A DNA stretch of 32,374 nucleotides from a bacterium (GTDB taxonomy: Bacteria; SZUA-182; SZUA-191; JAJRXT01), in contig JAJRXT010000092.1 in the NCBI GenBank assembly GCA_024276125.1, positions 1 to 32,374 on the forward strand, read 5' to 3'. The translations under genes were made by a program, and so were the position numbers. Positions 7,446 through 14,923 of the stretch are shown one piece after another. Under the pieces are notes generated by a model. That model was not told the origin of the DNA and ran no database searches. It saw only the letters and a program-made list of their open reading frames with translations. The number at the start of each line of letters is the position of its first letter. Positions within the stretch are counted from its first letter, which is position 1.

Positions 7446-7952
7446 ATGAACAAACAAAATCAGTTTAAATTGGGTATCCTAACCATAAGCGATAGCGGAG
7501 CCGCAGGTAAGCGTACTGATAAAAGCGGAGAGGCTATTAAAAATATATTTTTGTCGTCTGAATTTGTTATCAGCGCATATAAAATAGTTGCCGATGAAAA
7601 AGATGACATTAAAAAAACGCTTCTACATTTTGCGGATGACTTAAAATTAGATATAATTATTACCACGGGCGGTACAGGGCTTAGCCCGCGCGATATAACC
7701 CCTGAAGCAACCAAGCCGATTATAGATAAAGAAATACCGGGAATATCAGAGGCTATGCGTATGGCCGGTTTGGCGCATACACCATATGCTATGCTTTCCC
7801 GCGGTATAAGCGGTATAAGAGGACAAACCCTGATCATAAACTTACCCGGCAGCCCTAAAGCTGTAGGATAATCACTGGAGACCGTCATGCCGGCGCTTGC
7901 GCATGCCGTATCTAAAATACAAGGCGATACCGGCGATTGCGCCCGAGGATAG
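7446..7952 (+). pseudogene. mogA: Molybdopterin adenylyltransferase MogA, interrupted by an in-frame TAA
   Basis: MogA/MoaB-type protein that adenylylates molybdopterin before metal insertion by MoeA (moeA is at 28.6-29.8 kb). Visible: LGILTISDSGAAGKRTDKSG at the N-terminus, the IITTGGTGLSPRDITPEAT nucleotide/MPT motif, and INLPGSPKAV near the end. After AVG a TAA (7869-7871, codon 142) interrupts the frame. The following codons, in the same frame, read SLETVMPALAHAVSKIQGD and end ...DCARG at TAG 7950-7952, exactly the expected MogA C-terminus. GAA to TAA explains it (family members usually have Glu or a polar residue there). The truncated 141-residue product keeps the catalytic motifs but loses the last helices. 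Start chosen at ATG 7446, matching the family N-terminus. Confidence 0.82.
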
Positions 7953-7964
7953 GTACGATACATC

Positions 7965-8930
7965 ATGAAACTTGCCCAGATAAAAGGACAGAATCAGGCT
8001 GTAGATATATTAAAACAAGCGGTTGCACATAAACGCTTAGCTCATGCCTATTTGTTTGAAGGCCCTGACGGAGTAGGTAAGAAAACAACCGCTCTATCAT
8101 TAGCTCAAGCGCTTAATTGCCGAGACGGCGGCGCTGATGCCTGTCTTATCTGTCCGGCCTGTCATAACATAGAGCTTGGACAACATGCGGATGTAAGGGT
8201 TTTACGACCGGAAGGACAATATATAAAAATAGCCGAAATCCGCAGTTTAAAAAAGAGGCTGGTCAGCAAAGCATATGAGGGACGGGTTAAAGTGCAAATA
8301 ATTGACGAGGCCGATAAAATGAACGCGCCGGCAGCCAATTGCCTGCTTAAAACTCTGGAAGAACCGCCTGCTGATTCATTATTGATTTTGGTTACTGCAA
8401 TGCCCTATAACCTGCCGGCAACTATAGTCTCGCGCTGTCAGCGCCTTAATTTTAGGACGCTTAGCGGAGCAGATATACAAGATTTATTGCAGGACAAGGG
8501 ATTAAATGCCGAAGAGGGAAATTTTATAACATCATTTTGCCAAGGGAGTATGGGGCAAATAGTTAATACTGATATAAATGAATTAATCACCGAACATCGG
8601 GAGCTGGTAGATAAAAAATTGTCTAAAATGCCTCTGTCCGATGACATATTAATGGATTGGGCGCAGGAATTGGCTAAAGACGCCAAACGAACCGAAAGAC
8701 TGCTTAAGTGGCTGCTTTTATGGTATCGCGACTTACTAGTTCTTACGGAAAACAATAAATATGAACAACTGATTAATGCGGATAAAGCAAAAGAGCTAAG
8801 GCGGCAGGCCGCAAGATATACGCCGGATGAGGTGCATCAAAAATTAAACGGCATACAAACTGCGCAAAAGCAGCTTAGGCGCAATGCAAACGCTCAACTG
8901 GTACTGGAAGTAATGCTTATGGACTTATGA
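7965..8930 (+). CDS. holB: DNA polymerase III delta-prime subunit
   Basis: A 321-residue clamp-loader subunit. It opens with the standard AAA+ start (IKGQNQAVDILKQAVAHKRL), Walker A GPDGVGKKTT at 33-42, zinc-binding Cys at 52, 60, 63 and 66, Walker B-like QIIDEADKM, EEPPADSLLILVTA and the SRC motif in VSRCQRLNF. The C-terminal half is the helical collar domain. Delta-prime is the stator of the DnaX complex that loads the beta clamp; the zinc finger is diagnostic of HolB/DnaX rather than other AAA+ proteins. It starts 12 bases after the full-length mogA stop and is followed by two DUF507 genes on the same strand, probably one operon. Confidence 0.9.
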   Translation: MKLAQIKGQNQAVDILKQAVAHKRLAHAYLFEGPDGVGKKTTALSLAQALNCRDGGADACLICPACHNIELGQHADVRVLRPEGQYIKIAEIRSLKKRLVSKAYEGRVKVQIIDEADKMNAPAANCLLKTLEEPPADSLLILVTAMPYNLPATIVSRCQRLNFRTLSGADIQDLLQDKGLNAEEGNFITSFCQGSMGQIVNTDINELITEHRELVDKKLSKMPLSDDILMDWAQELAKDAKRTERLLKWLLLWYRDLLVLTENNKYEQLINADKAKELRRQAARYTPDEVHQKLNGIQTAQKQLRRNANAQLVLEVMLMDL

Positions 8931-8948
8931 TAAGCTTTGAGAATAATT

Positions 8949-9227
8949 ATGAAACTAAGACGTGGTGAAATAGAACATATTGCTGGGCGGATTGTGGGTC
9001 AATTAATTGAAAAAAATCTTCTTGACGTGGATGAGCCTGAAGCCGCTGTCGCAATAGTGATAGATATAATAACCAAAGATTTGATGATAGAAGATCGATT
9101 AAATGACGAGGTGCGTCAACTACTTGAGCAATATTCTGAAGAGGTGCAAAGAGGCGGAGTGGAGTACCATCGTATGTTTAATATGGTAAAAGCTAAACTG
9201 GTTAGAGAAAGAAATATTATTTTATAA
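8949..9227 (+). CDS. DUF507 family protein (first of pair)
   Basis: A 92-residue helical protein MKLRRGEIEHIAGRIVGQLI ... DEVRQLLEQYSEEVQRG ... NMVKAKLVRER, the DUF507 pattern. DUF507 genes occur as tandem pairs in Aquificota, Nitrospirota, Deltaproteobacteria and several candidate phyla; the function is not established. Start chosen at ATG 8949, aligning with the second copy; a TTG 12 bases upstream is in frame but less likely. It follows holB by 18 bases. Confidence 0.85.
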   Translation: MKLRRGEIEHIAGRIVGQLIEKNLLDVDEPEAAVAIVIDIITKDLMIEDRLNDEVRQLLEQYSEEVQRGGVEYHRMFNMVKAKLVRERNIIL

Positions 9228-9240
9228 GGATACTATTACC

Positions 9241-9519
9241 ATGCGCTTAAGTCGTGAGAAAATGACACAATTGTCACATTTGATTGTGAATGGTTTAATG
9301 GACGAAGAGGGAATCGGTTTTTTTAAAGACGACAATGATGTGCGGCTGGAAATTTTTAATATTATTAATGATGAGCTAATGCTTGATGATCAGCTTGATA
9401 AAAATGTAAGACAGAAGCTGGCCAGTTATTCGCGTCCTATTATGGAAGGCACCCGCGAATGGGATGTTATGTACCGCAAACTATACGAAGAAGAGCTGAA
9501 CCGCATGGGGCGCGCATAA
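9241..9519 (+). CDS. DUF507 family protein (second of pair)
   Basis: A 92-residue paralogue of the preceding gene, same length and layout: MRLSREKMTQLSHLIVNGLM, then DVRLEIFNIINDELMLDDQL and LASYSRPIMEGTREWDVMY. An AAGGA ribosome-binding site overlaps the stop of the first copy (9226-9230), 10 bases before ATG. The two probably form a heteromer or arose by tandem duplication (inference). No function is known for the family. Confidence 0.87.
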   Translation: MRLSREKMTQLSHLIVNGLMDEEGIGFFKDDNDVRLEIFNIINDELMLDDQLDKNVRQKLASYSRPIMEGTREWDVMYRKLYEEELNRMGRA

Positions 9520-9621
9520 AGAACCGATGTTTAGGTTTGTCTTACTCCTGAAGCATAAAATAAATTTGTGTCACACAGCTAACCAATTGAAGACACAGTA
9601 TAACACAGTTACTAAAACATC

Positions 9622-9650
9622 TTGACTGAACCATTAACTAACGGTATAAT
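9622..9650 (+). promoter_or_regulatory. Near-consensus sigma-70 promoter of a small RNA locus
   Basis: TTGACT at 9622-9627, exactly 17 bases, then TATAAT at 9645-9650. This is among the best promoter matches noticed in the window. No start codon with a ribosome-binding site follows on this strand before the terminator at 9715-9750, so the transcript is probably non-coding. Confidence 0.65.
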
Positions 9651-9656
9651 TTATAT

Positions 9657-9750
9657 AAATTAGTATAGTATACTAGTTGTTCTCTGCCAGTGGCAGTAGA
9701 ACCTATAAAGGCTTACCGCTGAGCCCGCCTGGCGAATCAGCGGTTTTCTT
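9657..9750 (+). ncRNA. Candidate small non-coding RNA, about 94 nt
   Basis: Bounded by the promoter above (expected +1 near 9657) and an intrinsic terminator ending at 9750. It contains a compact hairpin GTTCT-c-TGCCA-g-TGGCA-gt-AGAAC (about 9678-9701). GGCT (9710-9713) could pair with AGCC (9722-9725), which excludes the terminator stem, so two alternative folds are possible. I do not recognise a known RNA family (not 6S, SRP, tmRNA or a standard riboswitch). It ends at the stop codon of the minus-strand putative RNase gene (9749-9751) and is convergent with that operon. Confidence 0.45.
9715..9750 (+). terminator. Intrinsic terminator of the small RNA
   Basis: The 8-bp stem ACCGCTGA (9715-9722) / TCAGCGGT (9737-9744) with a 14-base loop is followed by TTTCTT. 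There is no T-run on the other strand, so it points rightward. Confidence 0.7.
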
Positions 9751-10189
9751 ATATCCACTTATGGCCAAGTCGTATTTTATCTATTGTAGAAAATATTCCG
9801 CGTCTTGCTTTTGTTTCGGCAAAAAAGGCGGTAATAAAATTTGCCGTGTATTTATTAGTCAATCTAATTACTACGACATAATTTCCCATAACAATTGCAA
9901 CACGCCTAGACTTGTCATATCGTTTACGCTTTTTGTCCCAGCCTTGAAATCTGTCACTATTCGGGTCTTCTAAGGCTTTTTTAATCCAATCTATTCGCTC
10001 GGCTCGTTTTTGTGAGAAAGTGTCATCCTTTGTCCTGACAGACTCAAAAAAGCAATGGGCAAAATCACTTTTTTTAAAACGTACTGCTATATTGTCAAAA
10101 GTTACTATCGTTGTGCGACAATAAATGTTTTCAAAATGTTTTTGGTAATCATTTATTGTTTTATACTTAACTAGCGAAGGATATTTCAT
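9749..10189 (-). CDS. Small protein partnered with DUF3800; possible BECR-fold RNase
   Basis: A 146-residue basic protein with no family I can name with certainty. The C-terminal half has a charged helix (FSQKRAERIDWIKKALEDP) and then strands VAIVMGNYVVVIRL and TANFITAFFAE after the basic stretch WDKKRKRYDKSRR. That order resembles the BECR (barnase/EndoU/colicin/RelE-like) phage and toxin RNases, in which a strand ending in FITAF-like sequence is typical. I regard this as a suggestion only. Its ATG abuts the stop of the DUF3800 gene (TAA then ATG, no gap), so the two are translated together. An sRNA terminator from the other strand ends at its stop codon. Confidence 0.6.
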   Translation of the reverse strand: MKYPSLVKYKTINDYQKHFENIYCRTTIVTFDNIAVRFKKSDFAHCFFESVRTKDDTFSQKRAERIDWIKKALEDPNSDRFQGWDKKRKRYDKSRRVAIVMGNYVVVIRLTNKYTANFITAFFAETKARRGIFSTIDKIRLGHKWI

Positions 10190-10891
10190 TTACCACCCTC
10201 CGCTAAGATCAATTACAAAAACATTAAATTTTTGTTCTGCCCTGACAGTATGTTTAATTTGTCGTCCCAATTTTCCTTCAATATAACTTACCAATTTGCA
10301 CTTTGCTGTTTTATCATTGAGACAATTGTTCATTCTTGCCGCTGCAATTCCGGTCAACAGGTCGGTTAATTGAATTAATACCGATTCCTTAGAGCGGATT
10401 GCCTGAATATTGGTTATTGATGAGGAAAGGTTGGAATATGAAAGGCAGCGTTTAAAAACCTCTAACCGATCTCGTCGCCGGTTGCTCTTAAAATCGCAAA
10501 AAACCGAGTATTCATTAAAATCCATAATCCAATGATGCAGCATTTGATAGTAAAACTTATAAAACCCCAGCTCCTGGTCATTATCATGATAGTGGACAAG
10601 ATTTACCTTTTTATGCTCAACCACAATGCAGCGAAAACGTAAATTCTCCCCTTGATTCCAAAACAACTCCACCAATTCTTTATAAAAATCCAGACGGGAT
10701 GGAGTGACTTTCTGCCATTTAAACTCACCACCCACTTTGTGTTTGTCCCGTAATTGGTGAATAGCGGTTTTAAATTTCCCCCGGTTATTGGACTTAAGCC
10801 ACAAGCTGCCGATAACCATATACTGAGCTTGAGGTTTTTTAGATGACAATAAATCGGGGCGGCTTTCATCGCAATATACCTCAAATCTCAT
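10190..10891 (-). CDS. DUF3800 domain protein (RNase H-like fold)
   Basis: A 233-residue protein starting MRFEVYCDESRPD, the strand plus DES motif (D8, E9, S10) that opens DUF3800. It continues with YMVIGSLWL, the basic GGEFKWQKV segment, FRCIVVEHK, a second acidic strand YSVFCDFKSNRR, and the C-terminal IQLTDLLTGIAAA motif, whose Asp completes the proposed RNase H-like active site. DUF3800 proteins are widespread in mobile and defence-rich regions; their reaction is not established. A GGAGGG ribosome-binding site lies about 10 bases before ATG. It is first gene of a two-gene operon with the small putative RNase. Confidence 0.85.
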   Translation of the reverse strand: MRFEVYCDESRPDLLSSKKPQAQYMVIGSLWLKSNNRGKFKTAIHQLRDKHKVGGEFKWQKVTPSRLDFYKELVELFWNQGENLRFRCIVVEHKKVNLVHYHDNDQELGFYKFYYQMLHHWIMDFNEYSVFCDFKSNRRRDRLEVFKRCLSYSNLSSSITNIQAIRSKESVLIQLTDLLTGIAAARMNNCLNDKTAKCKLVSYIEGKLGRQIKHTVRAEQKFNVFVIDLSGGW

Positions 10892-10960
10892 TTTCTTTTT
10901 CCCTCCATATATTTTTCAAGCTTCAATTTCTCCGTTTATGAGCCTGAGGCGGCGGTCAAG

Positions 10961-10976
10961 GGCATTAGCTAATGCC
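10961..10976. repeat. Perfect 16-bp palindrome upstream of the DUF3800 operon
   Basis: GGCATTAGCTAATGCC is perfectly self-complementary and lies 70 bases before the DUF3800 start. It could be an operator or part of the leader. The rest of 10892-11121 shows no gene: the minus-strand tail ALANALDRRLRLINGEIEA is open for about 20 codons but has an upstream stop and no start. Confidence 0.4.
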
Positions 10977-11121
10977 TAAGTTGTACTTTTGTGGTGAAGG
11001 TTATGGATTTGTTTGTGGATTGGAGATGACAGAATCCTCAAAGAAGCGGTCTCAACTTAAACTTAGGGGTCAAGCAAAAAAAGCAGGATAGGTTTCGGAG
11101 TAATTCCCGAATTTATTTGGT

Positions 11122-11994
11122 TTAGCCTATTGCTGTTTTCTCTGCATGCTCAAACTGTAATGCGCTATGGTATGAGGTTCTGGCTAGCGGTTTGGACATT
11201 ACGTCTTTAAAACCCATTTGGTAGGCTGTCTGCTTATATTCTTCAAATTTTTTAGGCAATACATATTCTGTTACCGGCAGGCTGGTTCTGGTTGGCTGTA
11301 AATATTGCCCTATTGTTAAAAAATCACAATCAACCCTGCGTAAATCCTGCATTAGCCTTATTATTTGCTCTTGCTTTTCCCCTAAACCCAGCATAAAACC
11401 GGATTTGGTGTATATATTATCACTATGATTTTTTATCCAGGAAAGTATATTCAAAGAGCGATAATAATCTGCTCTTGTTCTTACCGCAAAATAAAGCTCC
11501 CTTACAGTTTCCATATTATGGCTCCACACATCAGGCGCCGCCTGCAAAACTTTATCCAGCGCCCTTGGATTGCCTTGAAAATCAGGGGTAAGCGCCTCTA
11601 TCATAATTTTAGGGCAATGTTTTTTTATAGCGCAAATTGCCTTGGCAAAATGTGCAGCTCCCCCATCCGGCAGATCGTCCCGCGTAACAGAAGTAATAAC
11701 CGCATGTTTTAAATCAAGACGTGAACAAAAATCGGCAATTTTAGAAGGTTCTTTTTCATCTAAAGCAAATGGTTTGCCTTTTTCTACAGCACAAAACCGG
11801 CAGCATCTGGTACAACGCGAGCCCATAATTAAAAAAGTAACCCGTTTTTGTGAAAAGCACTTAGCCTGATTAGGGCAACGCGCAGATTCACATACTGTAT
11901 TTAAATTTTGTTTTCTTAAGCTGGCTTTTAGATTTAATACATCCGAATTATGGCTACATTTGTTTATTACCCATGAAGGCAGGCGTTTTTGCAT
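11122..11994 (-). CDS. lipA: Lipoyl synthase
   Basis: A 290-residue radical-SAM enzyme that inserts two sulfurs into protein-bound octanoyl groups to make lipoyl cofactors for 2-oxoacid dehydrogenases and glycine cleavage. The sequence shows the auxiliary-cluster motif C35-C40-C46 (CESARCPNQAKC), the radical-SAM motif C61-x3-C65-x2-C68, TSVTRDDLPDGGA, SHNMETV, KSGFMLGLGE, and near the end ARTSYHS (residues 271-277), whose Ser274 corresponds to the Ser ligand of the auxiliary cluster in the family RSSY motif. AAGGA lies 8 bases before ATG. No lipB, lplA or dehydrogenase genes are adjacent. Confidence 0.95.
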   Translation of the reverse strand: MQKRLPSWVINKCSHNSDVLNLKASLRKQNLNTVCESARCPNQAKCFSQKRVTFLIMGSRCTRCCRFCAVEKGKPFALDEKEPSKIADFCSRLDLKHAVITSVTRDDLPDGGAAHFAKAICAIKKHCPKIMIEALTPDFQGNPRALDKVLQAAPDVWSHNMETVRELYFAVRTRADYYRSLNILSWIKNHSDNIYTKSGFMLGLGEKQEQIIRLMQDLRRVDCDFLTIGQYLQPTRTSLPVTEYVLPKKFEEYKQTAYQMGFKDVMSKPLARTSYHSALQFEHAEKTAIG

Positions 11995-12084
11995 ATATAT
12001 ATTCCTTAAAATTTACTTTCGATATTTATATAACAACCTTAAATCCGACGTAAAAGTTATTGATTTTATTGCCTTGTATGGGAT

Positions 12085-12264
12085 AGGTTTAAAACCCAAC
12101 GCCGTTGACTTAAGGAGATTTTGTGCTTAAAAAAATTTTCTTAGCTGTCATTCTGAGGCTGGAAGCCGAAGAATCTACTCGCATACGAGAACAGATTCTT
12201 CACTCCACTCCGTTTCGTTCAGAATGACAATGCTTTAAACTCAACGGCGTTGAGTTTAAAACCT
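12085..12264. repeat. Nested inverted repeat around an ~84-bp family-1 element
   Basis: Outer arms AGGTTTAAAACCCAACGCCGTTGA-type (24 bp; 12085-12108) and its near-perfect complement at 12241-12264 enclose the family-1 palindrome at 12146-12229. The right arm supplies the last codons and TAA of the DUF2723 gene (ends 12256). A similar outer pair surrounds the family-1 copy at 25911-25995. Confidence 0.8.
12146..12229 (+). repeat. Family-1 palindromic element (A arm left, B arm right)
   Basis: Starts TGTCATTCTGAGGC, contains GCCGAAGAATCT and AGATTCTTCACTCCACTC, and ends CAGAATGACA. Both ends and the inner GAAGAATCT/AGATTCTTC pair are inverted, but the left arm is GC-rich (A type, GAGGC..GCC) and the right arm is the CACTCCACT..TTTCGTT type (B). 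Confidence 0.85.
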
Positions 12265-13809
12265 ATTTTTTTGTTTTTCTACCAAATAAATCGGTTTAAG
12301 CGCAATAAGATTATATTCGGTCAGCAGTTTGCCGGCATTATAGTAATATCTCATATTATCCGGTATAAAGTCTCCCAGATATATGGGTCTTTTACCATAG
12401 AATTTATCTACAAAGGGTTTTAATTCATTATTATCTTTTGGATCGCCCGCTTTTTGTAGATATACCAGTTTTACATCAGGACGCATACCCATAATTTGTT
12501 GATAATATTCCAAAACGGCAGCCGGTGTAAAATCAGCTATTATAATAGCATCCGGCTTTAATAAACTAAAAGTACGAAAGGCATATTCTTCGGGTCCCGT
12601 ATAGCCTGTTTTGGGAGGGTCTAAAAAGTAGGTTTCATTGTTTCTATACGGCAGGGGGCGAGTCGGCGCTAATGTAAGCCCCAATTTTTTGGATAAGGGC
12701 GGGGTAATTTTATAGGTGATAATAGGAAATACGCAAATACATCCCAAAAGCAGCATATTGGCCAGATTATTGGGCGTCCGGTTAAATAAATTATTTTTCA
12801 TCCAATACAAAACAGAGCTACTGCCATAACCGATTAAAATCGAAAACAGCATGTAATCCTGTATAATGAATTGATAATTATATTGTAAGTGAGCGCTGAA
12901 AATAAAAAATAATGAATTAACGCCAATTAGCAAAAGAAAAAACCAACCCAAACGAGCGTCTTTTTTCATTAAGCCTATAATACCTAATATTCCCAAGATA
13001 AAGCCTGCTAAAGGAAACTGGTAAAACAATAACGCTATATATAGACCTATGTTTTTTAGTACCCTAAATATAGTCGTATGAAGCATGTACTGCTTGTGAC
13101 CTCTACCGGTTGCAATATCTACAATTTCCGCCGTTTTTTGGGGCATCAGCAAAAACCAGCGCAAAAGCAATCCCCAGTATAAGCTGCTGCCTAACAGAAA
13201 AAAGAAAGCAATAAGGGCTATCCTGCGCGCATTGAGCAGGCGCTTGCCGCCATAGACAATCATAAAATATAGGCCGCCAAATCCGCATAAACCGATTATA
13301 AGATGATGACTAAGCGAAAGCCCGAAAACAAAACTGGCAGCATACAGCCATTTATATTCTTCTACGTTATCCTTCCAGCAAAGCATCAACCAGACAATTA
13401 AGGTCACAAAAAATGCGTTTAATACATAAACCTCGGTTACTAACGCATGCAGCCAAAAGGCGTGCGATAAGGTCAGACATACTGCCGCAATAATTCCCTG
13501 AATATGGTTTTTGGTGATTTTCTCTACAATCAGGTATACAAATGTTACTGCTAAGGCGGCAAAAAATACAGACATAAAATTTAGATTTACGGCCAGCTCT
13601 CCGGGCAGCCACGAAAATACCCTGCCCAATAATATATAAAGCGGATGCCCGTCTGCCGCCGGGTCCAAAACCAAATTATGAACCTTTAAGGCAATATCAG
13701 CGCTGTCGCCCCAAATTACAGTCTGCGCCATAGTCATAACATATAAAGCCAGGGTAGTAAAAAATATATATACCCAAGTATGGCGGATGTGCTGGTTATT
13801 CTGCGGCAT
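12256..13809 (-). CDS. DUF2723 (GT117-like) polytopic membrane protein
   Basis: About 517 residues from ATG 13809 (the frame is open to 13842, but the ATG that overlaps the upstream gene's end is the natural coupled start). About ten hydrophobic segments follow an N-terminal QTVIWGDSADIALKVHNL segment and DPAADGHPLYILLGRVFSWL. The latter is the DUF2723 signature, with an early loop Asp and the HPLY motif comparable to the catalytic loop of GT-C glycosyltransferases. The C-terminal soluble part (IIIADFTPAAVLEYYQQIMG, VKLVYLQKAGDP) is typical. Probably a lipid-linked-sugar glycosyltransferase of the inner membrane; donor and acceptor unknown. In an operon with the methyltransferase-like frame upstream. 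Confidence 0.82.
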   Translation of the reverse strand: MPQNNQHIRHTWVYIFFTTLALYVMTMAQTVIWGDSADIALKVHNLVLDPAADGHPLYILLGRVFSWLPGELAVNLNFMSVFFAALAVTFVYLIVEKITKNHIQGIIAAVCLTLSHAFWLHALVTEVYVLNAFFVTLIVWLMLCWKDNVEEYKWLYAASFVFGLSLSHHLIIGLCGFGGLYFMIVYGGKRLLNARRIALIAFFFLLGSSLYWGLLLRWFLLMPQKTAEIVDIATGRGHKQYMLHTTIFRVLKNIGLYIALLFYQFPLAGFILGILGIIGLMKKDARLGWFFLLLIGVNSLFFIFSAHLQYNYQFIIQDYMLFSILIGYGSSSVLYWMKNNLFNRTPNNLANMLLLGCICVFPIITYKITPPLSKKLGLTLAPTRPLPYRNNETYFLDPPKTGYTGPEEYAFRTFSLLKPDAIIIADFTPAAVLEYYQQIMGMRPDVKLVYLQKAGDPKDNNELKPFVDKFYGKRPIYLGDFIPDNMRYYYNAGKLLTEYNLIALKPIYLVEKQKNRF

Positions 13810-14593
13810 TAGGGGCTCCGGTATTAAATGCGGCATAGGCAATGTGGGCGTGATTTTTTCTTATACCTTGCGGTATCAGCCCTTCGGCATCAGCCCACCT
13901 GTTTACTCCCCAAAATAAAAATTTCTGGAAAGGACTGCTTAGGGCGTCTCCCCTTTTAGAATCAGAACGCGTAAGACCGGGCGGGAAAGGGGGTACGTCC
14001 AGCCAGCCGGATTTAATCAATTTACCGCCGATTGTTTTGGTTAAATCCTGTATACAGGATAAGGATACCGTCTTAAGACCGCTTAGGCCGGCATGCTGGG
14101 AGTTTGCGGAATTAGGCGCGAATATAACCGCTTTTTTAGCGTATGTGTTTATTTGTGAAAAATAAGCGGTTTGCTCTTTCTGGTTTAAACGCTGTAATAC
14201 TTCGCAGCAAAGCAGCAGATCAAAATGTTCGGATAATTGCCATTTACACAAGCTTTCAACCACCCGATATCTAATGCGGTTAAGCGAGATTAAACCCTGT
14301 TGGTTTAACTCATCATATATTTAGGCAAATACGTTTAAACGCTCTGCTCGTTCGTCTAAAAACAAAATTTCCGCATTAAGGCTGCAAGCCAGTATGGCAA
14401 AATCCATACTAAATCCATATTTTTCAGGCAGTCCGGCAACCAATATCCGCCGGGGAGGACTTGCCGCCGGTATAACCTGTCTTAAGAGACGGGCTTTTAC
14501 ATAATATTCATAAGCCGTACCTGCGCCTTCTTTTTCGGCCATAGCAATTGGATAATAATCATATACGCTGAATTTCATTTTACTTGATACCAT
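13796..14593 (-). pseudogene. Class I methyltransferase-like gene with one in-frame TAA
   Basis: Two open stretches, 14593-14321 and 14320-13796, are in the same frame and separated by a single TAA at 14321-14323 (codon 91). Together they encode about 265 residues. RRILVAGLPEKYG (glycine-poor motif I), EILFLDERAERLNVFA, then after the stop IYDELNQQGLISLNRIRYRV, FDLLLCCEVLQRLN (motif IV region) and KKAVIFAPNSANS. This order matches SAM-dependent methyltransferases. The stop falls in the helix after motif II, where Glu or Lys would fit (GAA or AAA to TAA). The 3' end overlaps the DUF2723 ATG by 14 bases, so the pair was an operon. Substrate unknown. Confidence 0.7.
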
Positions 14594-14923
14594 GTTATAA
14601 TGACAATGAATAATGCCGATTTTATGTTTCTATAATAGGTTTTATGTTTGTCATTCTGAGGCCGTAGGCCGAAGAATCTGCTTTTATATGTGAGTAGATT
14701 CTTCGGTCGGCTTCGCTTTCTTCAGAATGACGGCTATAAAAAAACCTGTGTTTGGCATCTCATTTGCCGAAACGTCTGAGGGGTGAGACGCCCCGAAAGA
14801 TATAATTTAAAACCAACAACATTTTACAAGATAATAAAGATAAAATCAATTTATTATGTGTCTTGCAATAATTTGCCTGAAATTGGGCTTGTTTGTTGCG
14901 CCTAAAAATGGTATGAATTTGTA
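14594..14923. other. Gene-free stretch with repeats between divergent genes
   Basis: This 330-base region separates the minus-strand methyltransferase-like gene from the plus-strand Crp/Fnr gene. It holds a family-1 element (14649-14732) and a decayed piece of family 3 (about 14757-14802, GGGGTGAGACGCCCCGAAAG). I see no coding sequence and no convincing promoter; the ribosome-binding site before ATG 14924 is weak. Confidence 0.6.
14649..14732 (+). repeat. Family-1 palindromic element (A arm left)
   Basis: TGTCATTCTGAGGCCG ... GGCCGAAGAATCTGC ... TAGATTCTTCGG ... TTCAGAATGACGG. The left arm is A type with the internal GGCCgtaGGCC mini-hairpin; the right arm is a diverged mix. Confidence 0.85.

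Noticed and set aside
7460-7966. 168-codon minus-strand frame opposite mogA
   Set aside because: It is the antisense shadow of the full mogA frame and has no family resemblance or ribosome-binding site.
9657-9750. Known riboswitch or ZTP/6S/SRP RNA
   Set aside because: CCGCCTGG resembles part of the ZTP motif, but the required upstream conserved segment is absent and no same-strand gene follows; 6S and SRP signatures are missing.
11425-11869. Plus-strand frames opposite lipA
   Set aside because: Antisense shadows of a strongly conserved gene.
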